Assembly: GCF_033473495.1 (NCBI RefSeq)
Contig: NC_088936.1
Span: 1,364,001 to 1,428,000 of the forward strand
Direction of reading: 5' to 3'
Source of the DNA: Cercospora beticola
Taxonomy: Eukaryota > Ascomycota > Dothideomycetes > Mycosphaerellales > Mycosphaerellaceae
DNA: 64,000 nucleotides
The notes below the pieces were generated by a model. It did not search any database. It saw nothing but the letters and a program-made list of their open reading frames with translations, and was not told the origin of the DNA. Every line of letters starts with the position of its first letter. Position 1 is the stretch's first letter. Both the position numbers and the translations under genes were made by a program. Shown piece after piece: positions 54,999 through 64,000 of this stretch.

Positions 54999-55903
54999 TA
55001 GGCAGAGTGGATGCCGTCGGATATATTCGACTTAATAGGCACCCCGAATGCCCTTCGGAATATAGAAAAAGTCGCGTTCGAGAGTGTTGTCGCGTTCGAG
55101 TTGCTTTGTCGCGAGAGTGCAAGTCGCGACACGTTTCGGGTTTAGAGCCCGTTTGAGTTACGGAAGGCTTAAACTCAGAATTATACGCACGCCGTTACTG
55201 TCCGACACTCAAGAGTATCTGCCAATCTGCATGCTGGAATGCACATTGACATGAATCTTGGCGACGATGCTTGCATCTCTTCTCCGCGACTGTGAGCACA
55301 CCTGCAGTTGCCAGCCTTTGTTGCCAGGCTTGGATCCTTGGAACGGGGCACTGCTTGTCACGAGGCAGCGCAGGAAGTGCGTCGACATACTCTGACCCTG
55401 AGCCGGATGACGCAGTGTACTAACGGGCCCGGCTTGCGACATGTGAACTCGGAGTGTGATGATTCCGAGGGTAGGACTGGCGAACGAACGTCTCGCGAGA
55501 TCGTCGAGCAATGAAACTTTCTTCTGGAGCTATTTTCTCAGCCCCAGCGCATTGACGTGGTGCAGGCGGAAAGCCATGTGTTTGCATGAGCCATTCATGA
55601 CACTGCTTGCGGGAAGAAGTGAATATCGACCTTGAGCTAGATTGGTCAGCACATCTACGTACAAAAGGCGCCAATAAAGACGTCGTTAGAAGTCGCATAA
55701 TCAAACTCGTGACGACTCTTCGTATTCTCCAAGGAGAGGTCGTTCGTAGTTTGGTTCGTGTTTGCGATTGCTCTGTCATCAGCTATCTGCTACGCTGTAT
55801 GTCAACCACACGACGCGTGCTCAACGCCCTAATGCAATGCTTTTATTGGCGATGCAGTTCGTACACCGTCTCAGTCGTCATCGGCCAGTTATGCATGCCG
55901 CAT
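54999..55903. other. Intergenic region with short GTCGCG repeats
   Basis: GTCGCGTTCGAG occurs at about 55070 and again about 18 bp later, followed by two more GTCGCGA copies up to ~55130. TATTCGACTTAATAGG and GAATGCCCTTCGGAATA nearby give small palindromes. No supported gene. The right end is the 3' flank of the aspartyl-tRNA synthetase gene. Confidence 0.5.
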
Positions 55904-57625
55904 CTATGGAAGTCTGCGCGGGTCGCTTGGGAAAGCAGTGGCCAAACGCACGTTTGGTAGGCCCAGCCACAGCATTACAATACGCTCCAGGCCAATACCA
56001 CCTCCGGCATGTGGTGGGCACCCTTGCCGGAAGGCATCGACGTATGGTGCAATACCTGGATGCTTGGGGTCGACCGCATTCGGGTGCTCCTTCATCCTCT
56101 GCTCCAAGAACTCTGCCTTATGGATACGCTGCGCGCCTGACATGATCTCTTGCCCTCGCATGAAAAAGTCGTAAGAGTTCGAGTAGCCAGCGTTGGGGTT
56201 CTTGGGGTCATATACCGCTTGCGTCTCCACAGTAGGCATCGTGTACCACGGCCGAACCTCGAGTGGGTACTTGTCAAGCACGTAAAAGTCAGAGTTGTAC
56301 TTCTCAAGTACAAGTGCTCCAAGTTTCTTCTCCTGTGGTGTGCTCAAGTCGTCAAAGTCTCCGACCTCCTCACCAGCATCGCGAAGCATTTGAATACCTT
56401 CCTTGAACTCGAGGCGAGGAACCTTGCCAGCTTCCGGGAGCTTAAATGGCTCGACATGATACACGGTCCTCACGTGCTCTGTCTCTTTCTTGTACCGCTC
56501 ATTGAGGCCATTGAAGATGTACAGGAACAGATTCTCAAGTAGTGACACCACCTCGTGGTAATGCTGGTTGAAGGCCATTTCCAGATCCAGTCCGACAAAC
56601 TCTGTGAGATGGCGATTGGTGTTGCTATTTTCTGATCGGAAAACGTGTCCAATCATCATGACCTTTTCGAAACGAGCGGCGATCAGACGTTGTTTGTAGA
56701 ACTGTGGCGATTGTGCCAGGTAGCCCTTCTTATCGAAGTATTTGACTTCAAACACAGAGGCACCACCTTCTGTTGCTGCGCCGAGCATTTCAGGCACGTC
56801 GACATCGAGGAAGCCGCGTTCTTCGAGGAACTCTCGGAACAGCTTCTTGACGCCAGATCGGATTTTGAGGATCGAGTGGTTAAGGTTCGCGGTCAAGTCC
56901 AGTGTTCTGTTGTTGAGACGAGTGTCGAGAGATACAATGGCCTTGCCGTCGTTGCTAACAGCGTTGTCCTCTCCTTCGGCAGGGATGCGACCTTCTGCAT
57001 CGGCGACCTGTAATGGTAATTGCGAGTCGGCTTTGTTGAGCAAATAGAGCTTGGTGACATGAACCTCCAGGTTCTGTACAGTCGTGCTCTTCACTGGCTC
57101 GAAAGGCTTGGCAAGAACTCCGTGGACGAGGACTTCACTCAGAGTAGGTATGCTGCCCGCAAATTTGACCATCTGCTTGCTGAGAGTGTCGCTGCCTGCC
57201 ACGACGGCCTGAATGGAATGCTCCTGCTGAGCGAATGTCAAGAATGACAACTTCGCGCTCTGATTGCGTGCATTGAGCACAGTCGCCCTGAAGACAGCTT
57301 TGGGACCGTTTGCCTGTGTGATATCCTTGCCCTCGTGCTCAGCCGCGAGCTCGACGAGTTGCTCGTACTTGGGCCCTTCCTGCTCGCGAACCATCGGCAA
57401 CTCGCCGTAGTCTTCCTTGCTCACATCGTTGGCCTCGTCGGCCTTCTTGCGCGCAGCCTCCTCCGCAGCCAAGCGAGCTCTCTTCTCTGCCTTCTCTTTC
57501 TCCTTGGCGGCCTTCTTCAATGCAGACTTCGAAGGCCCCTTCTCGCCCTCGCCTGCAGCAACCCCCGCAGCGGGTTGTTCGCCTTCTTTGGGTCGCTCGG
57601 GGATTTCTTGCTGTTGCTCCGACAT
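55904..57625 (-). CDS. DPS1: Aspartyl-tRNA synthetase, cytoplasmic
   Basis: Single-exon ORF of 573 aa, close to yeast Dps1 (557). It charges tRNA-Asp with aspartate in the cytosol. The N-terminal ~75 residues form the Lys/Ala/Glu-rich tRNA-binding extension (SKSALKKAAKEKEKAEKRARLAAEEAARKK) typical of fungal and animal enzymes. An OB-fold anticodon-binding domain follows (~105-225: VFRATVLNARNQSAKLSFLTF...). The class II catalytic core has motif 2 (HVFRSENSNTNRHLTEFVGLDLEM) and motif 3 (GGGIGLERIVMLWLGLPNVRLA); the end FPSDPRRLP is normal. No mitochondrial presequence is seen. The reading frame is intact. Confidence 0.96.
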   Translation of the reverse strand: MSEQQQEIPERPKEGEQPAAGVAAGEGEKGPSKSALKKAAKEKEKAEKRARLAAEEAARKKADEANDVSKEDYGELPMVREQEGPKYEQLVELAAEHEGKDITQANGPKAVFRATVLNARNQSAKLSFLTFAQQEHSIQAVVAGSDTLSKQMVKFAGSIPTLSEVLVHGVLAKPFEPVKSTTVQNLEVHVTKLYLLNKADSQLPLQVADAEGRIPAEGEDNAVSNDGKAIVSLDTRLNNRTLDLTANLNHSILKIRSGVKKLFREFLEERGFLDVDVPEMLGAATEGGASVFEVKYFDKKGYLAQSPQFYKQRLIAARFEKVMMIGHVFRSENSNTNRHLTEFVGLDLEMAFNQHYHEVVSLLENLFLYIFNGLNERYKKETEHVRTVYHVEPFKLPEAGKVPRLEFKEGIQMLRDAGEEVGDFDDLSTPQEKKLGALVLEKYNSDFYVLDKYPLEVRPWYTMPTVETQAVYDPKNPNAGYSNSYDFFMRGQEIMSGAQRIHKAEFLEQRMKEHPNAVDPKHPGIAPYVDAFRQGCPPHAGGGIGLERIVMLWLGLPNVRLATAFPSDPRRLP

Positions 57626-57970
57626 TGTGACTGTTCGGTGTCAGCAGAGAGTCTTTGAACTGAACGGGCAGCGTAGCTGACCTGGTGTATAAGGTGAAGA
57701 AGATATAGGCGTCCCAAGTGGGTAGACTCATTGAGTGACTGAAGTTTTGGTGGGGCATTCGTGGATCGGCATAACATTTCCCGACGTGCGTCATCTATAC
57801 AAAGTAGACATTGCCCCTTTCCAGAGAGACTGGAGTTGCAACTTGTACACGTACATGAGAGAAGTCATAAATGACATTAGACAGTCATGAGGCCATCATG
57901 CGGAACACTATGCATATCATAGACGAGACAACTATCAGGAGCACCCTCAAGCCTTGTCAGGATTCATCCG

Positions 57971-58521
57971 CTACAGCAAATCCCCTGGCTTAACGAAGCC
58001 CAGTTCCCGTATAGTCTCATCCCATAGCTGATCAATCAGCTTCTTGCCTTCCGGCGTATGTAAGCATGGCGGAAATTTGTCGAGCCCGTACTCAACATGT
58101 CCCTCGGCCACTTCTCCTGAAAGCCGCCCGTGGGCACGGCGTTTAAACTTACGACTGAAGCATCCGACTCGTCAGGAAGCAGCAATGGCTCCCTTCAGCC
58201 GTGACTGCTATGCTATCGAGACAAGTCGAAGCTTCTACTTCAAATGACCAACCTGTCATAGCTGCGAAAGTCTCGACTGCAAAGGCCGTGAGTGCTGGCA
58301 TCTTTACCGAATCCGTGCCTTCCACGTACATGTATGCCGGATCGACCGCAGTGACATCAACAATATTGTCAGCTGAAAGCACTTCAGAGAGCTTCCAAAA
58401 CAATAAGTGCATCAGAGTCTTAGAAGTGTTTGACCATGCTGTATTGATGGAGTTTGCCTCTACGATCGAAAGACTTCAAGACCGGCTCATTCAAGAACTC
58501 AGGATCAGAATATGCGAAGTG
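57971..58521 (-). pseudogene. Short-chain dehydrogenase/reductase remnant, frameshifted
   Basis: Three minus-strand pieces in different frames match one SDR. First, HFAYSDPEFLNEPVLKSFDRRGKLHQYSMVKHF, ending at a stop, contains the catalytic Y-x3-K (YSMVK). Second, LMHLLFWKLSEVLSADNIVDVTAVDPAYMYVE...SHCCFLTSRM corresponds to the part after the active site. Third, GEVAEGHVEYGLDKFPPCLHTPEGKKLIDQLWDETIRELGFVKPGDLL, ending at 57971, is the usual C-terminus. The breaks are at about 58400 and 58140-58150; a perfect GTAAGT at the second could be a donor, but the implied intron is only ~36 bp and does not restore the frame. The NAD(P)-binding N-terminus (TGxxxGxG) is missing upstream. A dead gene is likeliest. 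Confidence 0.65.
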
Positions 58522-58796
58522 AGCTGAGGCGAAGAAGAGTCCAGGGCTTAAAGACCGGACTGAGTGAAGGATCTGTCAGTGATGCGAAGGATAGATCAGG
58601 CAGAATGAACTTGGCTGCAGGACAGGTGTCGATATCAAGATGCTCCAAAACAGATTATGCCTCCAGATGAGCAGTAGTATATGTTTCCATCACTGATTCT
58701 TCGCGATTCCTGCCCTCTATCTCCACATCTCGCAGCTTCGCAAAGCCCGCAACTCAATTTTTCAATACGCTCTCAAGCTCGCCGAGAAATCGGCAC

Positions 58797-59609
58797 CTAC
58801 TCGCCTCCAGTCAAGTTGTAGATCTTCTGGATATCCTTGAGCTGCTTCTCAAAGTCAAGCTTCAAGTCCTTGAGAAGACCATCCTTGAAATCGAAGATCC
58901 ACGCATGGACGATGGGAAACTTGTTCTTGGCATAGCTCTGCTGAACAGCAGCAGTCTTGACAACATTGCGAGCCTGCTCCAAAACGTTGAGCTCAGCCAG
59001 CCTGTTGTACTTCTGGTCCTGGTCGGTGATGGCGTCAAGTTCCTGCTCGTGCAGCCTATACACGTCTCGGATGTTGCGAAGCCATGGGTTGAGAATACCA
59101 AGATCGGCCGGAGTCATGGCCGCTTTGACTCCACCGCAGCTGTAGTGACCCACAACCACAATGTGCTTGACCTCGAGGTGTCGGACGGCGTAGTTAATGA
59201 CGCTCATCACATTGAGGTCGGTGTTGCACACCAGATTGGCAATGTTGCGGTGCGTGAAGACCTCGCCGGCATCCAGACCCATAATCTCGTTGGATGGGAT
59301 TCGGCTATCGGCACATCCAATATACAGGTAATCGGGCTTCTGGCCAGAGGACAGCTTGGTGAAGAACTCCGGGTCGTTCTGTGCCTTGTCGGAGGCCCAT
59401 TTTCGATTGTTCTCAAAAATGCGGTCGTGGCTCGCGCCGAGATAGTCGGTGGTGAGGTCGGACATTTTGTGGGCGGAGCAATATGCTCTGTGATGACTGG
59501 TGACCTTGATGGGGAGTAGCTTGTGAGATGTGACGAAACGAGCTGCGGGCCGCGTGCAGGCACGAGTTTTGTCAGTGCTGGCTCCACGCAACAATGCTCT
59601 CCGAAACAT
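58797..59609 (-). CDS. NCE103: Beta-class carbonic anhydrase
   Basis: Single-exon gene. From ATG 59609 the product is 270 aa; from an internal ATG at 59465 (MSDLTTDYLG) it is 222 aa. It interconverts CO2 and bicarbonate, supplying carboxylation reactions and CO2 sensing. The zinc site is complete: Cys99 and the Asp101-Arg103 dyad (GCADSRIP), His155 and Cys158 (VVGHYSCGG). The first 48 residues (MFRRALLRGAS...) are Arg-rich, free of acidic residues apart from one Asp, and look like a mitochondrial presequence; the shorter form would be cytosolic. The reading frame is open to 59900, but residues before 59609 show no conservation and no targeting pattern. Confidence 0.92.
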   Translation of the reverse strand: MFRRALLRGASTDKTRACTRPAARFVTSHKLLPIKVTSHHRAYCSAHKMSDLTTDYLGASHDRIFENNRKWASDKAQNDPEFFTKLSSGQKPDYLYIGCADSRIPSNEIMGLDAGEVFTHRNIANLVCNTDLNVMSVINYAVRHLEVKHIVVVGHYSCGGVKAAMTPADLGILNPWLRNIRDVYRLHEQELDAITDQDQKYNRLAELNVLEQARNVVKTAAVQQSYAKNKFPIVHAWIFDFKDGLLKDLKLDFEKQLKDIQKIYNLTGGE

Positions 59610-62600
59610 GAGAAGAGATGTTGCTTCTCTTATGACTGCTGCAGCTCGGGCGAAGTTGGAACGTTGCGGGATGCGCAGCTTCGGTGTCCCGCCCAACAAA
59701 AACACTGACTTTTCCGTTCTTGCTAGGGTTATCGGGACTGTGACGACGCTCACGTGTCCGCGACAGGGCCTGCCAAGCCAGATATGAGCAACTCCAAGAA
59801 GCAATGGAAACCGATCGTGCCTGCAACAGGCATTACCCTCCACTAAATCCAGCTTCAGATCGCGAGTGTCAGTCTCCGATAACGAGTGCGACGTCAGCAT
59901 CAGCGCCTTTCGCAGCTGCGTCCTACGGCTTCGATCCGGTTGGGATTATTAGATGCATCCTGGTGCAATCTTAAGTAAGCGCAAAACATCGGGGACGCGG
60001 AGACTCCAGTCTCCAGCTACAGAGTCGTCGCATGGAGACTATGACTTCGGAACGATCCGAAGACGGCCAGCACTTCGCGGAAATGTATGCGTCTATCAGA
60101 CCAGAGCGACAGGCATTGTTCGACAGGTGTGTGAGACAGCACATGTGGTAGAGCGGAGAAGCTACATGTAGTACAGAGTAGAAAACACGACGGTTGTAAG
60201 AGAAAAAGAGGCAGGGTCAAGCATTCGCCGCAATGAGAAAGAATCGAGTAGATACTAGGCAAGCATGCCTCCAAGATTGTAATCATAAAATGAATTGCAA
60301 CACGATTTGTGAACACATTGTGGATAAGGAAGGACATACTTGGAGACGTGGACGTGACAGCACGCATAGGCAATCGCAGGTGCCTCAGGCCAATGCGCCG
60401 AGCCGAGTGACCTCTCCTCTCGTCCCTGCAACAACAACATGCTCGTGTCCACCACCGCTCCACTCCGCCATCTTGAGCGAGATATCCCAGGCAATCGTGC
60501 CGTACGAGAAAAGGTGTGTTGATTGCAGGCGCGTCTTTGTGGATCCCCGCACCCGGACAGCACGAAAGAGACGAATTACATGAGAACGCGCCTCACAACC
60601 AGGACGGACGGTCGTGGAGCGATGATGGTCCAAGAGGTGAACGGCAAAAGAGCTGTGGATCTTGGAATAGCCTTGGAAGATGAGATCACAGGGGCATCAT
60701 CGTCATGACAATAACTCCTCAGGCTGTTCGCGCCGATGATGGTGGGACAATGAGGGTAGCCTTCTGAGGCCAAAGAGCTGGAAGTACCGCCTTGGATCGG
60801 CAGCGGGCCATAGCATGTCAGTAATGCAATGTTATCGGAATCCATACTCCTTGCGATTGCATGCTTCAACAAAGGGACAACTGAGGTCTGCGTCCGTCGA
60901 ATGTCGACGAACTGCCTCTGGGGTCCGCGAAGACCTTGATGAACCAGAACATTGTGTATGCGCACATGGTCTGGTCATGCCTTCGCGCAGCCGACTTGAA
61001 CCTGTCACTTGCCATACCTTCAAGAGGACCACTTCGCCCATATCTGCGTACTGCTGCTGCAGAGTGTCAAGAATATATTGCAAGTTCTTGATATCAATGT
61101 CAGGATTCGTCCTGAGGGCTCTGTCATGTCTTAAGAGCGAACGAACAATCGAGGCTGCAACATTTATTCTTGGCGCACTGGATGCCACAGTATCTGTGCA
61201 GCCCATGCGACGCTATAAGCAGCCTTTCTCTGCCCGATCCCGGAGACCTCGTAAAAAGAATCCAGTCGTCCTACGAATTGAAGCCTGTACTTCCATCGCG
61301 AATCTGAAACAAGCGTTTCTGGTTCCGTTCGCATTCTGCGAATCGCATGCAAGAAGAACACGACGCCTGGTCTGGGATTCTTGAGGGCCGGTGCATCAGC
61401 TTAGTTTGCTTTAACTTCTGGCAAACCCCAGCGATCGGTCTCTATTGATGCGGCGGTAGACCATGCTAGACAAGATGCTTGATCCATGACAGTACCAACA
61501 CCCGTGGAAGCACGCAATAGCCGCTGCTCGAAATGCGGCAAATCTTTTGCATTCGATGGGCCTGGTAGACGCGGCTCTTCCAGTTCCGAAAGCTCACTGC
61601 TCCCGTATCGAAGTGGCATCTGTGTAGACAGCTCTTCCGCGGTATTTCGCGGTCCTGCGTGTGCCTGAGAAGTCTGGTGCGCTTGTGGGCGTGCACAATT
61701 TCTTTGCAATGTACCGTCTGACGACTTGGTCGCTCCTTTCATTGGTATCAGCAACATCCTGCAAGGCCAATCCTCTACCTTGGTTTCCGAATCTCGGTCT
61801 GAATGAGCAGAGCTGCCAATGCAATCCAATTTATCACAAATCCTGAGCGCGCGATCAAGCCGTCGTGGTGTCTCGTCTGAAGAGTTGGCTTACACCCAAG
61901 AAATATTCCAGTCCTGCCCAGCACAGCTTTGCCACTCCAACAGACATATGCCGATGGACCATGCAGGCTTTCGAGTTCAAGCTGATATGTGAGCTCTCGG
62001 TGCTTGCTCGCATGGTCCTCCTCGTCATGTGCCAATATCGAAATACTGGCTTCGGTCGAATTTCTCACCCACCACATTAAATGGCGAATAGGGCTACAGA
62101 ACACAATGCGATGCTGAGAACCCCAGCAGACGAGAGTGCTATACAAGTATATGGTGCTTTAGGGCCTGCTGCTGAGCCATTGCAGTCACAAGAAGTCATC
62201 GCCGCCGGCGTAGTTGTCCTCCATTCCCATGACACGGGCAGCTGTTATGGTATAGTTTGTACGTGGCATTCGATCTGCTACAGTTCGAGCTTATCCGCAA
62301 TTCCTTGCTCATTACCTGACAATACTGTTAGCGTTGGTGTTGATCTCCGCCCCGGTCCTTACTGGCTTTCCCCTTCCACGCCATAAGTCCAACGCACATC
62401 TGGCAGGCCTCTTCATACACTCAGCCAAGGAATTATTGAACTTTTTCCACACGCCAAGTGCATCGTTAGTCTCCTTGCCACGGCCAGAGACGTCAACACT
62501 GATACTGGGCTTGGCATGAATTTCTCTTGAGCCATCACTAGTTCGCCGTCTCATCGTCCGGCTTTCTGATAAATGATTGGATCTCTCTTTAAAGTGTGTT

Positions 62601-64000
62601 CTACAGCATCATGGTGTTTGCTGGTGTCTTACACCATCTTGTGCAACTCTGTCGTGGAGGCTTTCGAACTGGCATTTATCTCGGACCATTCTGGCTTCTT
62701 CGATACTGTGCCCAAAGACTTGGCTCTGCTAGTAGCACTACATTAGTCCACTCTCGTGAGGCTCTTGAAGTGTTTTGGTGTGATAGTCATCGTTGTCGCT
62801 ACCTGTCACCCAGAGTGTCCGACTCTGTTTTCCTCGCGGACTCCAAATTCGGACGATGAACCGCCAGCATTCCATTCGGATAACCAGAACTCCTAATTAG
62901 GACCTTGGCTACAATCTCGTATCAAAATCGGAGTGTCTAATATTCGCGTTGCTGCCATGGAGTCGTTGTCCCGAAATCTTGCTTTCTTCGGTTGCGCACA
63001 ACTCCGGATTTTGCTGGGCAGTTCTGCTCAAAGTCAAACCACCTACTCAATGGACTCTCATCTTTCATTCCTCCCTGGTTCAAATGTCGACAGACCTCGT
63101 CTTGACCCAAAGACACATGTCTTGGCATTCCGCCCACATCTCCACCCCCCTCACAGAATCCGCAAAGTTGTGGCAGCGCCAAAACAAACCAGATATTCGG
63201 ATCCTACGTCCTCAAATTAGTCTCCTCAATCTCGAAGCATGGCGCAGCGCGTCGTTGTTCGGCCATTTGCCAGGATCACCAGCTTTCACATGATCCTCGC
63301 CAAGACTTTGAAGTGAATTTGAAGCCGCCCCACTTTCAGCACTTGTGGGGCGCGCGGTCACTGCGCAACCTCACGCCCCACAAACATGACTCTTACCAAC
63401 CTCGCCATTGCTCCATTGGCTCAATGCCTGGTGAACGTGACCTCCCCACAGAGATCGACACTTTTGCAGGCTCGTGCAGGGGCGCAGCGGTGGTGTGCTG
63501 TTTAACTGGCACTCCGGCGGTGGGAAATGCCTCAATGTGCCTGAGGACGGGGCGCGCGTGCCTGAGAGCCTGAGGGCGAGGAGCGCGCGGGCAGCGAGTA
63601 GGCGAGCAGGCAGAGGAGACGCTGGGACGGAGAAGGAGGGATGAAGAGATGGTGGTGACTTCGGGCTTGCCCTCCATTGCTTTGGCTACGATCTTTCCCA
63701 TCTTGCCTCGTAGTCTGTCAGATGCTCTCTTGAAACTCCATCGTCCATTCCTAGGACGTTGTGCGCGAGCGGCGGCGCGTGCTTGTTCGCGAGACTGTGT
63801 TGAAGTTGGCCTCGATCTGATCCGTCCTCTGCAAAGATGGCACGTCCATACTCAGGAATATTGTACAGGTTGTGGGATCGAGTTGTCTGAAGTAACTCAA
63901 GTCTCTGCTTTGCGTGTGATCTGTTGACGGCCGAAGTTGACATGGCCTTGGACCATGGCACTCAGCGACCGCGATGCAAGCCTATGTGCTGCCAAAGAAG
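59610..64000. other. 4.4-kb right-end region without a supported gene
   Basis: Many frames of 60-190 codons overlap on both strands. The most protein-like is a minus-strand stretch at 60832-61206 (AASIVRSLLRHDRALRTNPDIDIKNLQYILDTL...), which could be an exon of an unrecognised gene. A plus-strand frame at 61486-61668 has one CSKCGKSF finger-like motif, and a minus-strand frame at 63686-63961 may be an N-terminal exon (possible start MSTSAVNRSHAKQ). None can be joined into a convincing gene. About 63310-63650 is GC-rich. Confidence 0.4.

Noticed and set aside
59610..59900. 97-residue N-terminal extension of carbonic anhydrase
   Set aside because: The extension has no targeting pattern, whereas the ATG at 59609 begins a typical mitochondrial presequence.
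60832..61206. Minus-strand 124-codon frame as a real gene
   Set aside because: It looks somewhat protein-like but has no start context, motif or splice partner, so it is only mentioned in the regional note.

Overview
The window reads as nuclear DNA of a filamentous ascomycete. Genes sit on both strands, most introns are 48-115 bp with GT-AG ends and CTNA-type branch sites, and many products are fungal-type (GUP1, MAPEG, tannase, CP2-type regulator, DAL3, cysteine-rich secreted proteins). A Dothideomycete, perhaps of the Mycosphaerellales, is my best guess; that is inference from gene content, not a measurement.

Layout. 1-11 kb holds mostly secreted and accessory genes: a Gly/Asn-rich secreted protein running off the left edge, a RING-type protein, two paralogous 10-cysteine secreted proteins facing away from each other, GUP1, an F-box pseudogene with one stop, and a small Kex2-type pre-pro-peptide. 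11.4-19.3 kb holds ARP4, a sulfatase, a tannase/feruloyl esterase and a MAPEG protein. 19.3-24.9 kb is gene-poor. 24.9-32.4 kb holds a CP2/grainyhead-like regulator, a gene-poor stretch and an uncharacterised coiled-coil protein. 34.5-47.1 kb is a housekeeping block: aconitase and BUD20 (divergent), a degenerate J-domain protein, a small conserved basic protein, and TAF5 and MED11 (divergent).

47.8-49.4 kb contains the most striking element: six diverged tandem units, about 295 bp apart. Each holds a ~150-160 nt segment whose two ends are complementary, with a tRNA-like A-box motif near the 5' end and TTTT right after the closing stem. I read this as an undescribed array of structured non-coding RNA genes.

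49.7-52.1 kb holds ECO1 and DAL3 (divergent). 52.1-55.2 kb is an unstable-looking island: a near-perfect 32-bp foldback, a frameshifted gene with two CPxxxC-type motifs, and an interstitial telomere-like TTAGG tract. 55.9-59.6 kb holds cytosolic aspartyl-tRNA synthetase, a broken short-chain dehydrogenase and a beta-carbonic anhydrase with two plausible starts. 59.6-64 kb has no gene I can support.

Exon joins were worked out by eye from splice motifs, reading frame and family resemblance. Two first-rate genes (aconitase, GUP1) each have one junction that does not fit a canonical intron.
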